From: Nilaparvata lugens
Taxonomy: Eukaryota > Arthropoda > Insecta > Hemiptera > Delphacidae
Assembly: GCF_014356525.2 (NCBI RefSeq)
Contig: NC_052505.1
Location: 53,682,379 to 53,746,378, forward strand
Reading direction: 5' to 3'
Length of the DNA stretch: 64,000 nucleotides
Shown: piece by piece, positions 23,645 to 34,648 of the stretch
Layout of the letters: every line of letters begins with the position of its first letter
Position numbering within the stretch: position 1 is the stretch's first letter
Translations under genes and position numbers: made by a program
The notes under the pieces: generated by a model
Database searches by the model: none
What the model was told of the DNA's origin: nothing
What the model saw: only the letters and a program-made list of their open reading frames with translations

Positions 23645-26094
23645 TCAATGAGAAAATCGGAATAAACTTTGATTTTATCATGGACTTAGACTCTTTGACT
23701 TTTGACATTCATTCTAATCTATTGTCCTCCACAACAGAAATTTCAATTCGAATTGATAGAATGAACCAAGTCTTCTTAATCAATATAAGGAAGCATAGAA
23801 GTACCCAGAGAAACTGTTATTATAAGAGATATCAAGATTCATGACTGCTGTTGTTCAGACACTGATATCAATTCATAACAATCATGAATTCATACAACGT
23901 GCTTCCAAAACGAAGAGTTTTCTTGTTCACATTATATCTCCACTATGTAATATGGAAAGATAAGGATTTGATCCGTCTCTTCTCCTTTCGAAAAAAACAG
24001 CAGCCTATCATGAATTCATAAGTGAAGAATATTACATTTAAGTATGCTATATTATCACTGTATGATACTAATGAGATGCTCAAATTCAATTAGAATCCTT
24101 GTGAGAAGATCATAATGATAATTGGTTGGAGTTCATTCGAGAGAGTATACCAGAGAGTATAGAATGTGATGATATTACATTATTCACTCTCAGTCATAAC
24201 TTATCCTACTCTGTCATCCATTCTATCCTACTCTATAGGTTTAACCACAGATACAATCCTAGCAATATATTATTTGTGGTATAACTGATAAATACAATCA
24301 AAACTCTACGACTAAGTATAGTTTGTACAATCGAATAAGTAGTCACATGTATTCAATCATGTATCTCGCTGAGTGGGTTTATCGAAATCATGACATGAGA
24401 TAATAGAATCTTCTATTCCCACTCTTCAAAATCACATTCTATTATTATTATTCATAATAACTCTACAACAAAAGTAACAAAGTAGTAGAATTCATACATC
24501 TATAGGGATGATTTCAGCAAAGGAAAATCTCTCAGTCAATTGAATCCAACACTTGCAACGCTAATCAAGATGAAATTGAGCTCAAATTGCCTGATAATGA
24601 TAGAGAAAATGAGGCTCTGAGCCCAAGTGGCCGTTTCGGTACTCAACAAAGATCACACAAAACAGCTGGCAAAAGGCGAACTGATGGTAGACGAAACACT
24701 GGATCAAACATTAGCAATGAGCGTGTCTTAATTGAATGAGGAGGAAGAGAAGAAGAAAGAGAACGAGAAGAAGAACAAACAGTGGAAAGAACAACCGAGG
24801 AAATGAATGAATGAATGAGTGAGTGGGAGAGAGTGTCAACTTGTTAATGATATTCAAACAATGTAAGCTTAACTGAACTTTTGTCTCGGGGACTCTCCTC
24901 TTTGCTCACTCACACCCGTGTATGAATATTCCTCACCAGTGATCCGCCTCCTCATCCTCTTCCTCATCTTCTCACTGCTCTCTACTTCCTCACCGACTGT
25001 CACTCAGTGAGGAGAAGTCTTTGCCGCGCTATTCCATCTATTATGAGGCCTGCTTTTAGCAAATTGAAATTTCAGTCTGACCTGACAGATGTAGACGAGT
25101 CTAAAAGTGCGGAGCTCGCTCTTGCGTCTTTACAATTCATATGAATGGCAAAGCCCTCCAAAGCATTCTCCCTCTTCTATACGTCTATTCAATTTCCCTC
25201 ACCTCCGGTCCAACTTTTTCCACCTACTATTCTCATTCTCCACCTCCTCATATCCGCTAATGCTTCCACGGACATTTCCACTATCTCCATGCACCCACAT
25301 ACAACAGCAAAAAATGAAAGGTCACATTACAATCATTTTTCGACCCTTTGAGTCTGATAATCAAATCTATTCGAAATATTAGAGTTGGCTAAGTTTGAAA
25401 AGAGAGACCACTCACAGTGATCATCATGATGGGTTCATTAAAGTTGCAGACAGCACTCAGGTGATCAAGTCTGTTTCAAGTTTGTTTGGCATTAAGGGAA
25501 AGTGGAACTGATGGAATATTTCATTAGTGTTGTCGAGGAAGCTGTTGTCTACTAACGGCTGGTTTGGTGACGCTGATCAACGTTTGATCTCGTATATTCA
25601 ATTTGAATATACAGTCTGTGACGAATCCTGATGAGAATTCTTCCTAAAAAAATGGAAAATTAGAAAATCGCTGCATTCAAACTTTCATGAAGTGTAGCAT
25701 TCTGGTGGAATGTTTGTTCGAGTTCACAATCTTGAAGAGTTATATCATAACTTTATAATGTGAGGGTCAAGTTTAATTTGAGTTAATATAACTCTGTAAT
25801 ATATTTTTTTAGGATATTACACTTAGAAACTCCAGTCGAAACTTGCTATGCTTAGTTTCACTCCAGTTCAAATTTTTACGAATGTAGTAGTGTGAGGACA
25901 ATTGATCTATTAATTTATTCATTTATTAGAGATGGGATTTTTTTTTAATTCAACTGTGAAAAACAATAGCCGACTATACTTTGAGCGGCATCGACTGTTG
26001 TCTAGTCGGCGAAAACTGCCACTTCAGCAATCGTATCGGTGTTGTCTTTCAGAGTGCCATCCCGAACATCTTCTGTGTTGATTTTCATTCGAAA
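23645..26094. other. No gene recognised; GC rise at 24880-25300
   Basis: Mostly AT-rich. Between 24880 and 25300 the sequence is richer in C/T and contains overlapping open frames (25107-25382, 25145-25351) without a domain. It could be a regulatory or exon-proximal region, but nothing specific can be supported. Confidence 0.35.
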
Positions 26095-26142
26095 GAGAAA
26101 TTAACGTTCTTATTTTTTTCTTTCTGAATGATAATTCCCCCA

Positions 26143-26294
26143 GTGAATCGTTTGAGGGCGCCAGCTCACGGACCAAGCTGCCAAGAATTTTCCACAACGT
26201 GTGGAAAATTTCGGAGGGCTCTTGGTCAGTCGGTGGCGAGCTTTAGCGATGAACGGATGGGTTCTGGAAGTGTTTGTGATAATTTGGGGTGAGT
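26143..26294 (+). CDS. Candidate first coding exon with hydrophobic start
   Basis: In a sharp GC rise an acceptor-like CCCCCAG (ending near 26144) is followed by ~145 bases and then a strong donor GTGAGT at 26289. An ATG at 26249 gives 13 codons plus one base before the donor. The peptide (MNGWVLEVFVIIW) is hydrophobic, as expected for the start of a signal peptide, and the donor is phase 1, as is common after signal-peptide exons. A second frame across the whole segment is also open (about 47 codons, ending in CDNLG), so the coding frame is not settled. No downstream exon in this window could be joined. An accidental GC island is the main alternative. Confidence 0.35.
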
Positions 26295-26830
26295 GACCAC
26301 ACAAAATTTTTAGTTTGAATATACTACTTCGGTGGTATCTTGACGAACCCATTTCTTTTATTATTTCCGGCTAATTTAAATTCTAATATCAATTTTATTC
26401 CAAAGTTCAAAATTTGATTTCTAAATTGGTAATTTTCTTTTGTAATACCCTGGACACCAAAAGTACAGTAGGCAATTGTTCAAAAAGAAGTCAGGCAAAC
26501 TCTTTTCTTGTATTTATTAATAAGGTTTATTTATCTTGATTGTATTGATGATGTTATTGGAGAATTTAGGGCGTATTAATAATAATGTTGCAAGTTGAGT
26601 TAACGTTGAAAACGGGATTTATCAACAGAGTAATCAGGGTTTGACTACTGAGTTATTAAATTGCAGAAGAAAAGAGTTTGATTATATGAAAATATAACAA
26701 AAGAATTTTGTGAGGATAAATAATAATATATTATACGGATAATTTTGATAGGGCTAAGATAGGTTTCAAATTTTGTGAACAAATTTGGAAATAAATTATC
26801 TTGTTTATGAATAGGTTTTGTTTATGGAAA

Positions 26831-27030
26831 TAGAGCCTTCCTAGTACATGGGTAACCATAGTTGGAAGAGCTTCAATCCCACCCCTTTACACCAAATTCT
26901 GAATTAGCATCTTGTACGGACATTCTTGATTTTTTTTGTACTAATTTTGCTAGTTGTTTGTTCTTGTTGTAATTTAATATTACTTGTATTTTATGTATGT
27001 GTGTAAAGGAAAATAAATTGAAAAATTACG
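26831..27030 (+). mobile_element. Retroposon 3' remnant, family E, copy 2
   Basis: Shares CCTAGTACATGGGTAACC and ATAGTTGGAA with 19679-19740 and ends in a GTGTGTAAAGG/AATAAATTGAAAAATT tail. 5'-truncated LINE 3' UTR is the likely source. Confidence 0.4.
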
Positions 27031-28046
27031 TTTCGTGGAAAATTGATTGTAATTTTGAGAATAATTTTGTTAGGATAAGGTTCTGTTTTATTTGAGGATT
27101 TTGACGATTGACAAATATTTCGCACAAATAGGTTGGTGTTAATCATCGACTTGCGATCGATATATGTTTTTATTTCATGATAGGTTACCGTTTATTGGAG
27201 TAGAGAAATTTTATTTCTTTGTCAATAAAAGCTGTGTGAAATACCTAATAATTGATTTAAAAAATATTCGTTCATATTATCTAAATAATTTCAGAATCGA
27301 TTTTTAAATATTCGTGTGTGTTATCTAAGAGACTATGTTGAAAGGACTTATTTTGATCGATATCATAGTTGTCCGTCATATCGTTAGCTATAGGAAGTGT
27401 TGAGATAATATTGCCAATTGATTAGTTTTACTTAAAATACCATAATTTGCTTGAATATTAATTTACCTTAAATTTGACTTGAATCATATTGAATTGAATA
27501 ATTAGGGTTAGCAAAAATCAGTTTGAACCATATTGATTTAGGGTTAGCTATTTAAGTTATTAATGTTTCGATTCGCATTAAGAACGTACCCAATAATAAT
27601 TACTTTGACTTGGAACTTTTATGATCAATAGATTTTTATTTGACAAATTAGTTGAATTTTGTTCAGTGTATTCCCAATTTTTCTTTGTGTTTGCTCTATA
27701 GAGTATGATCGTGTAATCCTTTCAAGTTATTTGGAGCTGTGAGTTTAATTCTCATTTAATTGGTGACGTTCTTTATTTTGCGAGTTTAAGTCTTGATTAT
27801 TGTAAAGTTTGGCTGTTAAAGGTTGATTCAAGTGTTAGTCTTAGATAATTTGTGAATTTTGAGCTCTCGAAATTAATTAATTAATTGCTGACTTAATACC
27901 TTAGTTCATAGAAGGATTCCTTCATTTCAAATCTTTTGAATTCCGCTGAATTTGAATTTATCAAATAACTTATCGCTTTGTTCAATTTATCAAAAATAAA
28001 TAGAAGTACGATTTGCCGGTTCTGACACAGATCCGAGTAGTAGTAA
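27031..28046. other. Very AT-rich, no gene recognised
   Basis: No open frame of note and no clear repeat before the LINE tail. Confidence 0.5.
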
Positions 28047-28617
28047 TTGAAATTGAAATTGAAATTGAAATTTATTCATAACACTGACAATTTACAAACA
28101 AAAGTAAATGAACTTAACAAATCAGTACAATAATTTTGAAAAAATAAAAAAAAACTAAAATACATAATATAATATTATCTTCTATTCCTTTTTATATAAA
28201 TGAAAATAATTAAAAACTAACAAAAACATTATGTAGCGTCAGAGTTATGATTAAGGTACTTCGTAAGCTATTAGCTGAGTTGAAGTTACCTACTCTGAAA
28301 ATTAAACTATTTGACCTTTGCAAGAGACAGAAGCCTCGAAAAAAAAATTAACAGAAAATCTTTGTCTATTCACAGAAAATGAATTGAAAGGAGTGAACAT
28401 TACAGAAGTTATTTATAGAAACCAAAAGGTATAATACAATCCTAGGAAAATAAATTAAGAAGAATTTGAGGACATATACATTTTTATATCAATATATGAA
28501 CTAAAGTCATAATATATCAATGAAAAAAATAGATAAATAAAAATCCTGAGACAGAAGAATCGTTAGAAGCCTAGGAAGCAATAGTAGAAATTCCCAAAAG
28601 AATGTAAAAAAAATAAT
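28047..28617 (-). other. LINE 3' UTR and hexamer tail
   Basis: Lies between the RT stop codon and the TTTCAA repeat tail. AT-rich, without open frames. In LINEs of this group the 3' UTR and tail are what the RT recognises when it primes integration. Confidence 0.7.
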
Positions 28618-30804
28618 TCATGTGCAAAAGAACTCCTCAATCTCATCAAAATCAAAATTGAATAAAAATTGCTTCAATTTCTTCAAAAATGTTATCAGTG
28701 AGCCTGTGGATGTAATATGTAGAGGTAACTTATTAAAGGAATTTGGAGCACTGTAATCGTAAAACCGTTTAAAGGCTTCACATGAAGGGTTTGCAAGAAC
28801 AACCAAATTTCTGTCTCTCAATCTGTTTGAGAAAACTAAGGCATTCCCTGTAATCTGACCACTTCTTAAAAAGAATATTCTCAAGACCCTGAAAATATAT
28901 AAATGCCTTAAAGGCAATATATCCAATGCCTGGAAGTAGGGAAATGAATGAGCTCTCCTATGTAATGATGTCATCATTCTTATCAATCTTTTTTGTGCAA
29001 TAAGTATAGAGTTTAAATTAGTTTTATATGCACCCCCCCAACAGCTTAGCCCATATTGAAGCTTGCTATTTGCAATAGCGAAATAAACAGATCTCAGAAT
29101 TTTTCTAGGGCAAATGAATTTCAATAAATAGAATTTACGAAGCATCATATTCATGTGCTTTTTGAGTGATTGGATGTGAACCTTCCAATTGCAGTTCTCA
29201 TCAAGCTCTAAACCAAGATATTTGATATTTTGCACTTGATCTATCTTTACACAAGATGTACAGAATTCATTAAGATTAGATAGGCAGACACCACACTTGA
29301 ATAGTAAGGGAACCTGCAAGATGGGCTTTGATCTCAAAGAGAAACGAACAAATTTGGTCTTAGTACTCAGAGCCAACCTATGCACTGAGAACCAAATTTT
29401 TATCCAATCTAAGTCACTTTGCATCTTAGAAGTTGCCGTATCAATTTCTTTTTCACAATATAGCAGAGCCGTATCATCCGCAAAACAAGTAACTGTTCCA
29501 CTCAGATTACTTGTGCATAATTTATTTATATACACCAGGAATAAAATTGGTCCTAATACCGAGCCCTGGGGTACCCCACATGAGATTGTCAAATAAGAGC
29601 TCAGAACATTCTTAACCCGAACACACTGGCTTCTGCCCACCAAGAAACTTTTGAACCAGTTTAAAGCAATGCCTCTTATTCCAGCCTCCCTCAATCTATG
29701 CAAAAGAATGTTATGGTCCACAGAGTCAAAAGCTTTGGTTATATCAATGAACAGGCCCAAGACATTTAAGTTTTTGTTTAGCCCATTGAAAATTCCTGAA
29801 CAGAAAGATAATAATGCATCCTCTGTACATTTCTTCTCAATAAAGCCATATTGGTTCTCACTCAGAAAATTATTTAAATTGAAGAATTTTTGAATTCTTG
29901 ATTTAACTATTTTTTCTATAATTTTCGAGAACACAGATAATAGTGAAATAGGCCTATAATTATTCAAATCCATGCAATCACCTTTTTTAAATAATGGGAT
30001 GACTACCGCCCTCTTCAAGCATGCGGGAAATTCACCACTTTCAAAACTTAGATTGATCAAATGAGCTAGCACAGGACTTATGAATTCACTGGAAAGTTTA
30101 ACGATAAACGCTGATATACCATCAATTCCAGATGCTTTATTTTGATTCAATTGAGAAATTATACGTTTTACCTCATCTACACAAGTTGGGAAAAAGAAAA
30201 AGGAGTTTTGCACAGAAAGTGGAGGAAACATTTTATTAAAATCAGAAGGGTTCATATTGCTAGAGTCATCGATTTGATCGATAAGCTTTTCTACAATTGT
30301 GACGAAAAATTTATTAAACTCCTCAGCCACTTCAAGCGGTTGCTGAACAGTCAAATGTGGATTGTCAAATGTCCTAATTGAATCAAGGGCATTTTTCTTA
30401 TTATTCGCTGTACCCAAAACTTTATTAATTGTATCCCATTGTTTTCGTGGGTTATTTTTATTCATATCAAACAAATTATGGTAGTATTGGTTCTTCCTAC
30501 TTGCCATATCCTGTTTCAATTTAAATGCAAAAATGTCAAATTCTCTTTTCAATCTAAAATTTAGTGGATTTTTCTTTACTTTTTCATACAACCGATTTCT
30601 ATGATACTGTCTCTTACATAGCTCAACCGTCATCCAGGGTTTCAAAATCTTGACATTATTTATTTTATTTAATTTACTACTCTCAATGGTGGCTTTATTT
30701 ACTATTTCGTGAAAAGTTTTCAAAAATATATCAAATCCATCAGACACATTCATTGTATTGAAAACTTCAGTCCAAACTGCATTTCTCAACAGATTAGAAA
30801 GCAA
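28618..30804 (-). CDS. LINE ORF2 C-terminal part: reverse transcriptase
   Basis: A 728-codon frame. An N-terminal linker (~60-150, with QWDTINKVLG) precedes the RT. The RT core has KASGIDGIS (~223), NNYRPISLLSVFSKIIEKIV (~281-300), the first catalytic Asp in FIDITKAFDSVDH (~354), GVPQGSVLGPILF (~410) and the FADD box (~441-444) with both aspartates intact. A thumb-like region and a C-terminal domain without RNase H follow (IKYLGLELD, ~528). It copies the element's RNA into DNA at the nicked target. The annotated ATG is only where the frame happens to open: the true frame runs on from the endonuclease, and a one-base loss near 30825-30828 separates them. Otherwise no stop or missing catalytic residue is visible. 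Confidence 0.92.
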   Translation of the reverse strand: MLSNLLRNAVWTEVFNTMNVSDGFDIFLKTFHEIVNKATIESSKLNKINNVKILKPWMTVELCKRQYHRNRLYEKVKKNPLNFRLKREFDIFAFKLKQDMASRKNQYYHNLFDMNKNNPRKQWDTINKVLGTANNKKNALDSIRTFDNPHLTVQQPLEVAEEFNKFFVTIVEKLIDQIDDSSNMNPSDFNKMFPPLSVQNSFFFFPTCVDEVKRIISQLNQNKASGIDGISAFIVKLSSEFISPVLAHLINLSFESGEFPACLKRAVVIPLFKKGDCMDLNNYRPISLLSVFSKIIEKIVKSRIQKFFNLNNFLSENQYGFIEKKCTEDALLSFCSGIFNGLNKNLNVLGLFIDITKAFDSVDHNILLHRLREAGIRGIALNWFKSFLVGRSQCVRVKNVLSSYLTISCGVPQGSVLGPILFLVYINKLCTSNLSGTVTCFADDTALLYCEKEIDTATSKMQSDLDWIKIWFSVHRLALSTKTKFVRFSLRSKPILQVPLLFKCGVCLSNLNEFCTSCVKIDQVQNIKYLGLELDENCNWKVHIQSLKKHMNMMLRKFYLLKFICPRKILRSVYFAIANSKLQYGLSCWGGAYKTNLNSILIAQKRLIRMMTSLHRRAHSFPYFQALDILPLRHLYIFRVLRIFFLRSGQITGNALVFSNRLRDRNLVVLANPSCEAFKRFYDYSAPNSFNKLPLHITSTGSLITFLKKLKQFLFNFDFDEIEEFFCT

Positions 30805-31559
30805 AGTCCTATCAATAGTTTTAGTTTTCTGATTTTATAATAAAACGGTTTGACATTTGATAGAAAATAACTTGAATCCAAAAGGCAGATAGTTGCATCA
30901 TGATCACTACGACCAGAAGATAATACATGGGCCTCAGATAATATATTGTCTCTTGACCTGAGATATATATGATCTATACATCGATTACCACGTGTGGGAG
31001 AATTTAATAGTTGCGTGAAGCCGTGGCTACTCATTAAAGTCTGGTATTCGTCTACAATTCGCGAAGATTCAAGTAAGCATAAATTTATATCGCCTATTAG
31101 CATTAAATTTCTATCATTGAATGAAGGTAAAATATCGTTAAGCTGCTCAATAAAAGTTGACACAGATACTGAATGAAGACGATAAACAGCGATAACAGAG
31201 AATTTGCGACCAGAGGCGAGATCAAGAGTAACCTTGATTGCATCGGCTGCTATCATATCTAACGGTATTGAAGTAACCGAATACTTTTTCGAAACAAACA
31301 CTAATACACCACCTGATCTGTACGTATTATTGCATTTCGTATACTGATTGTAACTGTCCAACTGATAGGACTCCGCTTCAAAATCCGATATCCAAATCTC
31401 TGATAAAACAATGACAGCTGGTTTAGTTATTAAAGAGTGTAAGTAGATGGAAAATCGATCAAAGTTTTCACGTAAACTTCTAATATTTTGATGGAAAATG
31501 CTAATTTTGTTCGGAACCTCCAACAGATCATTAAACTCTACAAAAGAATCATCACTCAT
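30786..31559 (-). CDS. LINE ORF2 N-terminal part: AP endonuclease
   Basis: A 257-codon frame starting at an ATG with an in-frame TAA two codons upstream, so this is probably the real ORF2 start. The exonuclease/endonuclease/phosphatase fold residues are all there: Asn in HQNIRSL (25), catalytic Glu in LSEIWI (54), YRSGGVLVF (~80-88), GDIN (156-159), the IDHIYL block (~195) and the final SDH (218-220). This enzyme nicks chromosomal DNA to prime reverse transcription. The frame ends just past the domain, 19 bases into the RT frame. The A4 run (TTTT on the plus strand, 30825-30828) looks one base short, because restoring phase there makes the linker continue smoothly into the RT part. Confidence 0.9.
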   Translation of the reverse strand: MSDDSFVEFNDLLEVPNKISIFHQNIRSLRENFDRFSIYLHSLITKPAVIVLSEIWISDFEAESYQLDSYNQYTKCNNTYRSGGVLVFVSKKYSVTSIPLDMIAADAIKVTLDLASGRKFSVIAVYRLHSVSVSTFIEQLNDILPSFNDRNLMLIGDINLCLLESSRIVDEYQTLMSSHGFTQLLNSPTRGNRCIDHIYLRSRDNILSEAHVLSSGRSDHDATICLLDSSYFLSNVKPFYYKIRKLKLLIGLCFLIC

Positions 31560-32359
31560 CGATTATAATAACATTTGAAATAATGCATAATATGATTAAG
31601 CAGTAATTAAAAAATAAAGTAATTGTTCGTAAAGTAAAGTATGAAATTGTTAGTTCTGGTCCATAGCATAACACAGTATATTTTGCATTCATTGAACTTT
31701 TATTAAATCCAATTGAAAACATTATCAATTTAGATTTTTAACATTCTTGAATCGAAAATTTTCATTTTTTTTATATTCAAACATTTTTTTTTAATTTTTT
31801 TCCCATTAACTTGGTGTCTAAGGTAAAATTAAGGAGAAATTTGACAAATTGTAATTAGGTAAGGAAGATATCAATTTAGGGAATTATTCAACAAACTTTG
31901 GCCCCAGGGGGGAAGGGCTTAGAATACAGAGCATTGTACTTCAACTTGTGTTTCTCTGACCATCAACACACCCACTGTCGGTTACACGAATAAGACATTT
32001 TTTTCCTTATAATGTATTTTAATTTTATCTGGTATATTTATTTTTTCCTATTTGAGTGAAGATTGTTTGGAATCATCATAGTCAATAATAGCAAGTCGTT
32101 CAACATGCTGTTGGTCGGCTGGTGATGTTTGCTGCATTCACCCTGGGTACTTTCTTTGTTCTATTTATCCAGCTTAGCATGAAGTTACAGCATTTAAACC
32201 TCATAGAAAGACAATAATTCATCGAAGAATCGTGTCCTACTAGTCACTTTAGTTGTACCGAGAAACATGCAGTTTGTATAAAATGTAAATACATACAAAA
32301 ATTAATTTGTGTTGCTTTATTGTAAGCTGTGTACAGATCATAGAATAAAAAATTCAATG
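31560..32359. other. Flank upstream of LINE ORF2; no ORF1 seen
   Basis: AT-rich with homopolymer runs. It could hold the LINE 5' UTR, but no zinc-knuckle or coiled-coil ORF1 frame is visible and no element boundary could be fixed. Confidence 0.4.
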
Positions 32360-32364
32360 AACGT

Positions 32365-32475
32365 TTACTCTGGTACAGACTTATGAGCTACGAACACGCA
32401 CATTTCACTTTTCATCAGCTAATGCTATGATTATCATTTTATCTGTATTTGTACAGAAACAGTAATCTTCTATAT
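32365..32475 (+). mobile_element. Palindromic MITE, family F, left half
   Basis: Matches one arm and the centre of the complete copy at 56419-56581: GACTTATGAGCTACGAACAC, CACATTTCACTTTTCATCAG, then TGTACAGAAACAGTA. The complementary arm is not adjacent. A matching inverted arm lies at about 34905-34957. Confidence 0.5.
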
Positions 32476-32700
32476 AATAAGAGAGAGTAGGGTTGTGTTT
32501 GTTCGCATCAAAACATGTTAACTTGTGGATTGCATACTGGAAAAAAGATAATGATTCAGATCTCCAAGTTTTGCACATAGATTCTAAAAATATCAAAGTC
32601 GTGCACCTCGAAGCCAAAGTTTCATTTTTCTTCCTAGATTTTTTAGAATTAAGGTTCAAATTCCATTCATGGGACATGGAATTTCATACAGAATAGCTTA
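32465..32700 (+). repeat. Dispersed repeat, family G, copy 2
   Basis: Starts with AATAAGAGAGAGTAG and TGTGTTTGTTCGCATCA and is collinear with the reverse complement of 8520-8720. The 67-codon frame here is shared with no known protein. Confidence 0.5.
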
Positions 32701-32739
32701 CATTGTTGTAAAATGTGTTTGTTTATAAGTAAGGAACAA

Positions 32740-33395
32740 GTCAAGTTATTACTGTCCACCGCTCATAACTTGGCCTCTGGAAGGAATGCAGTCGTTCTAG
32801 TTTTAGGTGTGACATATGGCACTGAAGAGCCAGGTAGGGAGTACACAAACGCTGTGGTCTATTTGCCTTCGCCAAATGTAATTGAGCAATTTCCATCCCA
32901 CCAAATTTGTAATTTAACCAGCGATCTATAAGTAAAATTATTTCCTAACGTTTTAAGTCGTTACATAAAATAATAGAGTTTAAGATTCAAGTTCAACTTT
33001 CAACTCAGAATTCACACTTCGAATTACTTTTCTACCTTCACTGTGTACAACTTTGTTCTTTTTGTGAGAAGTTTCCCCAGTCTGTGACACTGTAAAAATG
33101 CTAGTTCTACAGAGGCTATCTCACAAAATCACTATAACTATTTTAAAACTAATTCAATAAATCGCTATAACTATTTTAATAACTATTTTAAAACGGCTAC
33201 TAACTTAATGAAAAAATAACACAATATTTCTACGTTTACTCCGGTCAGCTGCAGGAACAAAACTGAAAGCTTTATTGGTGAGCACGGTTTGTAGTCACAC
33301 TACCGAGTCGTCAACAACATGGCACCACTCGTTCATTTCACCCCTACACCTCAGACATCAGGAACCAAGTTATTAGCGGTGGACAGTACAAGGCA
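32740..33395. mobile_element. Possible inverted-repeat element, ~650 bp
   Basis: The block TACTGTCCACCGCTAATAAC read from 33355-33395 (reverse complement) recurs at 32748-32785 with few changes, so the segment is bracketed by inverted arms of ~35 bases. The interior shows no transposase frame. Family unknown. Confidence 0.4.
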
Positions 33396-33407
33396 AGATA
33401 TTTTGAT

Positions 33408-33492
33408 TGCAGCCGTGGTCTAGCTGTAGAGTACTCTATTACAGCGCGTGTGTTTCTCGGTTCAAATCCCAATTCCTCCGTTTTTTTTTTGT
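33408..33492 (+). ncRNA. tRNA-like sequence with A and B boxes (SINE head or tRNA pseudogene)
   Basis: An A-box-like TGGTCTAGCTG (about 33415) and a perfect B box GGTTCAAATCC (about 33458) stand ~43 bases apart, the spacing of an internal RNA polymerase III promoter, and a run of T follows (about 33480-33490) as a terminator would. The acceptor arms do not pair and the T stem is weak, so it is not a working tRNA. A tRNA-derived SINE head is the more likely reading. Confidence 0.4.
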
Positions 33493-33639
33493 ACTTAATT
33501 TTTCCCTTGAAACATAATCATTATTATTTATATTTTTTTTAAGAAAGTTGTTCTCATTAAGATTGATCATAGATTTCATCAATTAATTATTCCATGTAAA
33601 ATTTTGCAACCAGTACAAATGAAATGGACATGGGTTTCA

Positions 33640-33912
33640 TGCTGTGTCATTGGTATTCATATAGGTGCATACAGACTTTTGCTCTGCTCCGCAACCAAAT
33701 GTCACTCCAGCAGAGCAATTGATGATCGACCGCGGAGCAACAGTGGTTCGACCGGGGAACGCGAGAAGACCTAACATCTTCCGTAACGTTCATGATGGGT
33801 GCGTGGGCGGAGCGACTATGGTTCGATGGAGGAACGAGGGCGGTACGAGGGCAGAGCGTGCTCGGTGCGGATTGGAAGCGTGTATATGTGTACACAGCTT
33901 AAGAGATGCATG
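33640..33912. other. GC-rich island of unknown nature
   Basis: Markedly richer in GC and CpG than its surroundings and open in frames on both strands (82 codons each, 33647-33895 minus and 33665-33913 plus). The two frames are mirror shadows and neither shows a domain. It could be a decayed element core or an exon. Confidence 0.35.
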
Positions 33913-34155
33913 AATAGATCATAATAAAATTAGTACCGTAATAATTGATATTCTTCAGTTATAATGTCGGTCTACTATCAGACACGAATTAGGAGTGAAA
34001 CGAATTTGTAGGTATTTTGTTTGGAATTGGGGAGGCAAAAGGCTGCCTGATTGAAATTGAGGAGGATCTAATTGATACTAAATTTGATGTATTGAAGGAA
34101 AATCAATATGATACTATGAGTTTTGAATAATATTATGTTTTCTTCAGTTACCGTA

Positions 34156-34380
34156 TCTATACATATTAGTATAGGAAAGAACTGGCTTATACACGTACGG
34201 AATAGGAAAATAATTATTATGTTTGACGCATCATCACGTCTGAACTACTCAACTGACTAACTTGAAATTTTGCATATGGATTCTTAATTAACCGAGGATT
34301 GTTATAGGCCTATTTTCAATTCTTCAAGATTTCATCACATCAAGTTTTCAATTTGTTATGCTTCCAGTAGTTTTATAGAA
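34156..34380 (+). mobile_element. Mini-Helitron, family D, copy 2 (3' end lost)
   Basis: Begins TCTATACATATTAGTATAGG right after a host A and follows the complete copy (34649-34886) through GTTTGACGCATCATCACG to the TCAAGTTTTCA block. It then departs before the hairpin and CTAG terminus. Confidence 0.6.
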
Positions 34381-34648
34381 ACAGCTGAACATTTCTTTTG
34401 AAAGGGAGATTAGATGAAAGTTATGATTGGGATAAAAATAACTGATTTTCTGTCCCATCAAAATTTTGGTCAGCCATCTTGGAACCGCCATTTCAAATTC
34501 AACGTCATTTTTTTTAAATTGGAAGGTAGTCATATAATACATGATTTCGATACAGAATTTCAAGAGAAAATGAATGGTGGAAACCTCACATCGATTTCTC
34601 AAACCGTTCAAAAGTTATTCTCATTAAAATATACTGATAAATCATTCA

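Larger units (their letters stand above)
28047..31559 (-). mobile_element. Non-LTR retrotransposon (CR1/L2-like group), near-complete ORF2
   Basis: The minus strand reads apurinic endonuclease, reverse transcriptase, a ~540-base 3' UTR and a tail of four TTTCAA units (28047-28074) preceded by AATAAA. A short tandem tail rather than poly(A), together with the RT wording, supports the CR1/L2 side of the LINEs rather than R-type or L1. ORF2 spans about 985 codons in two frames, the expected length. No ORF1 is visible upstream of 31559, so the copy is either 5'-truncated or has lost ORF1. Target duplications were not found. It is by far the best preserved coding element in the window and must be fairly young. 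Confidence 0.9.

Noticed and set aside
29297..30381. Plus-strand frames of 79-99 codons
   Set aside because: They are antisense shadows of the LINE reverse transcriptase.
33647..33913. Real gene in the GC-rich island
   Set aside because: Frames on both strands are mirror images of each other, with no domain, start context or splice sites to favour either.
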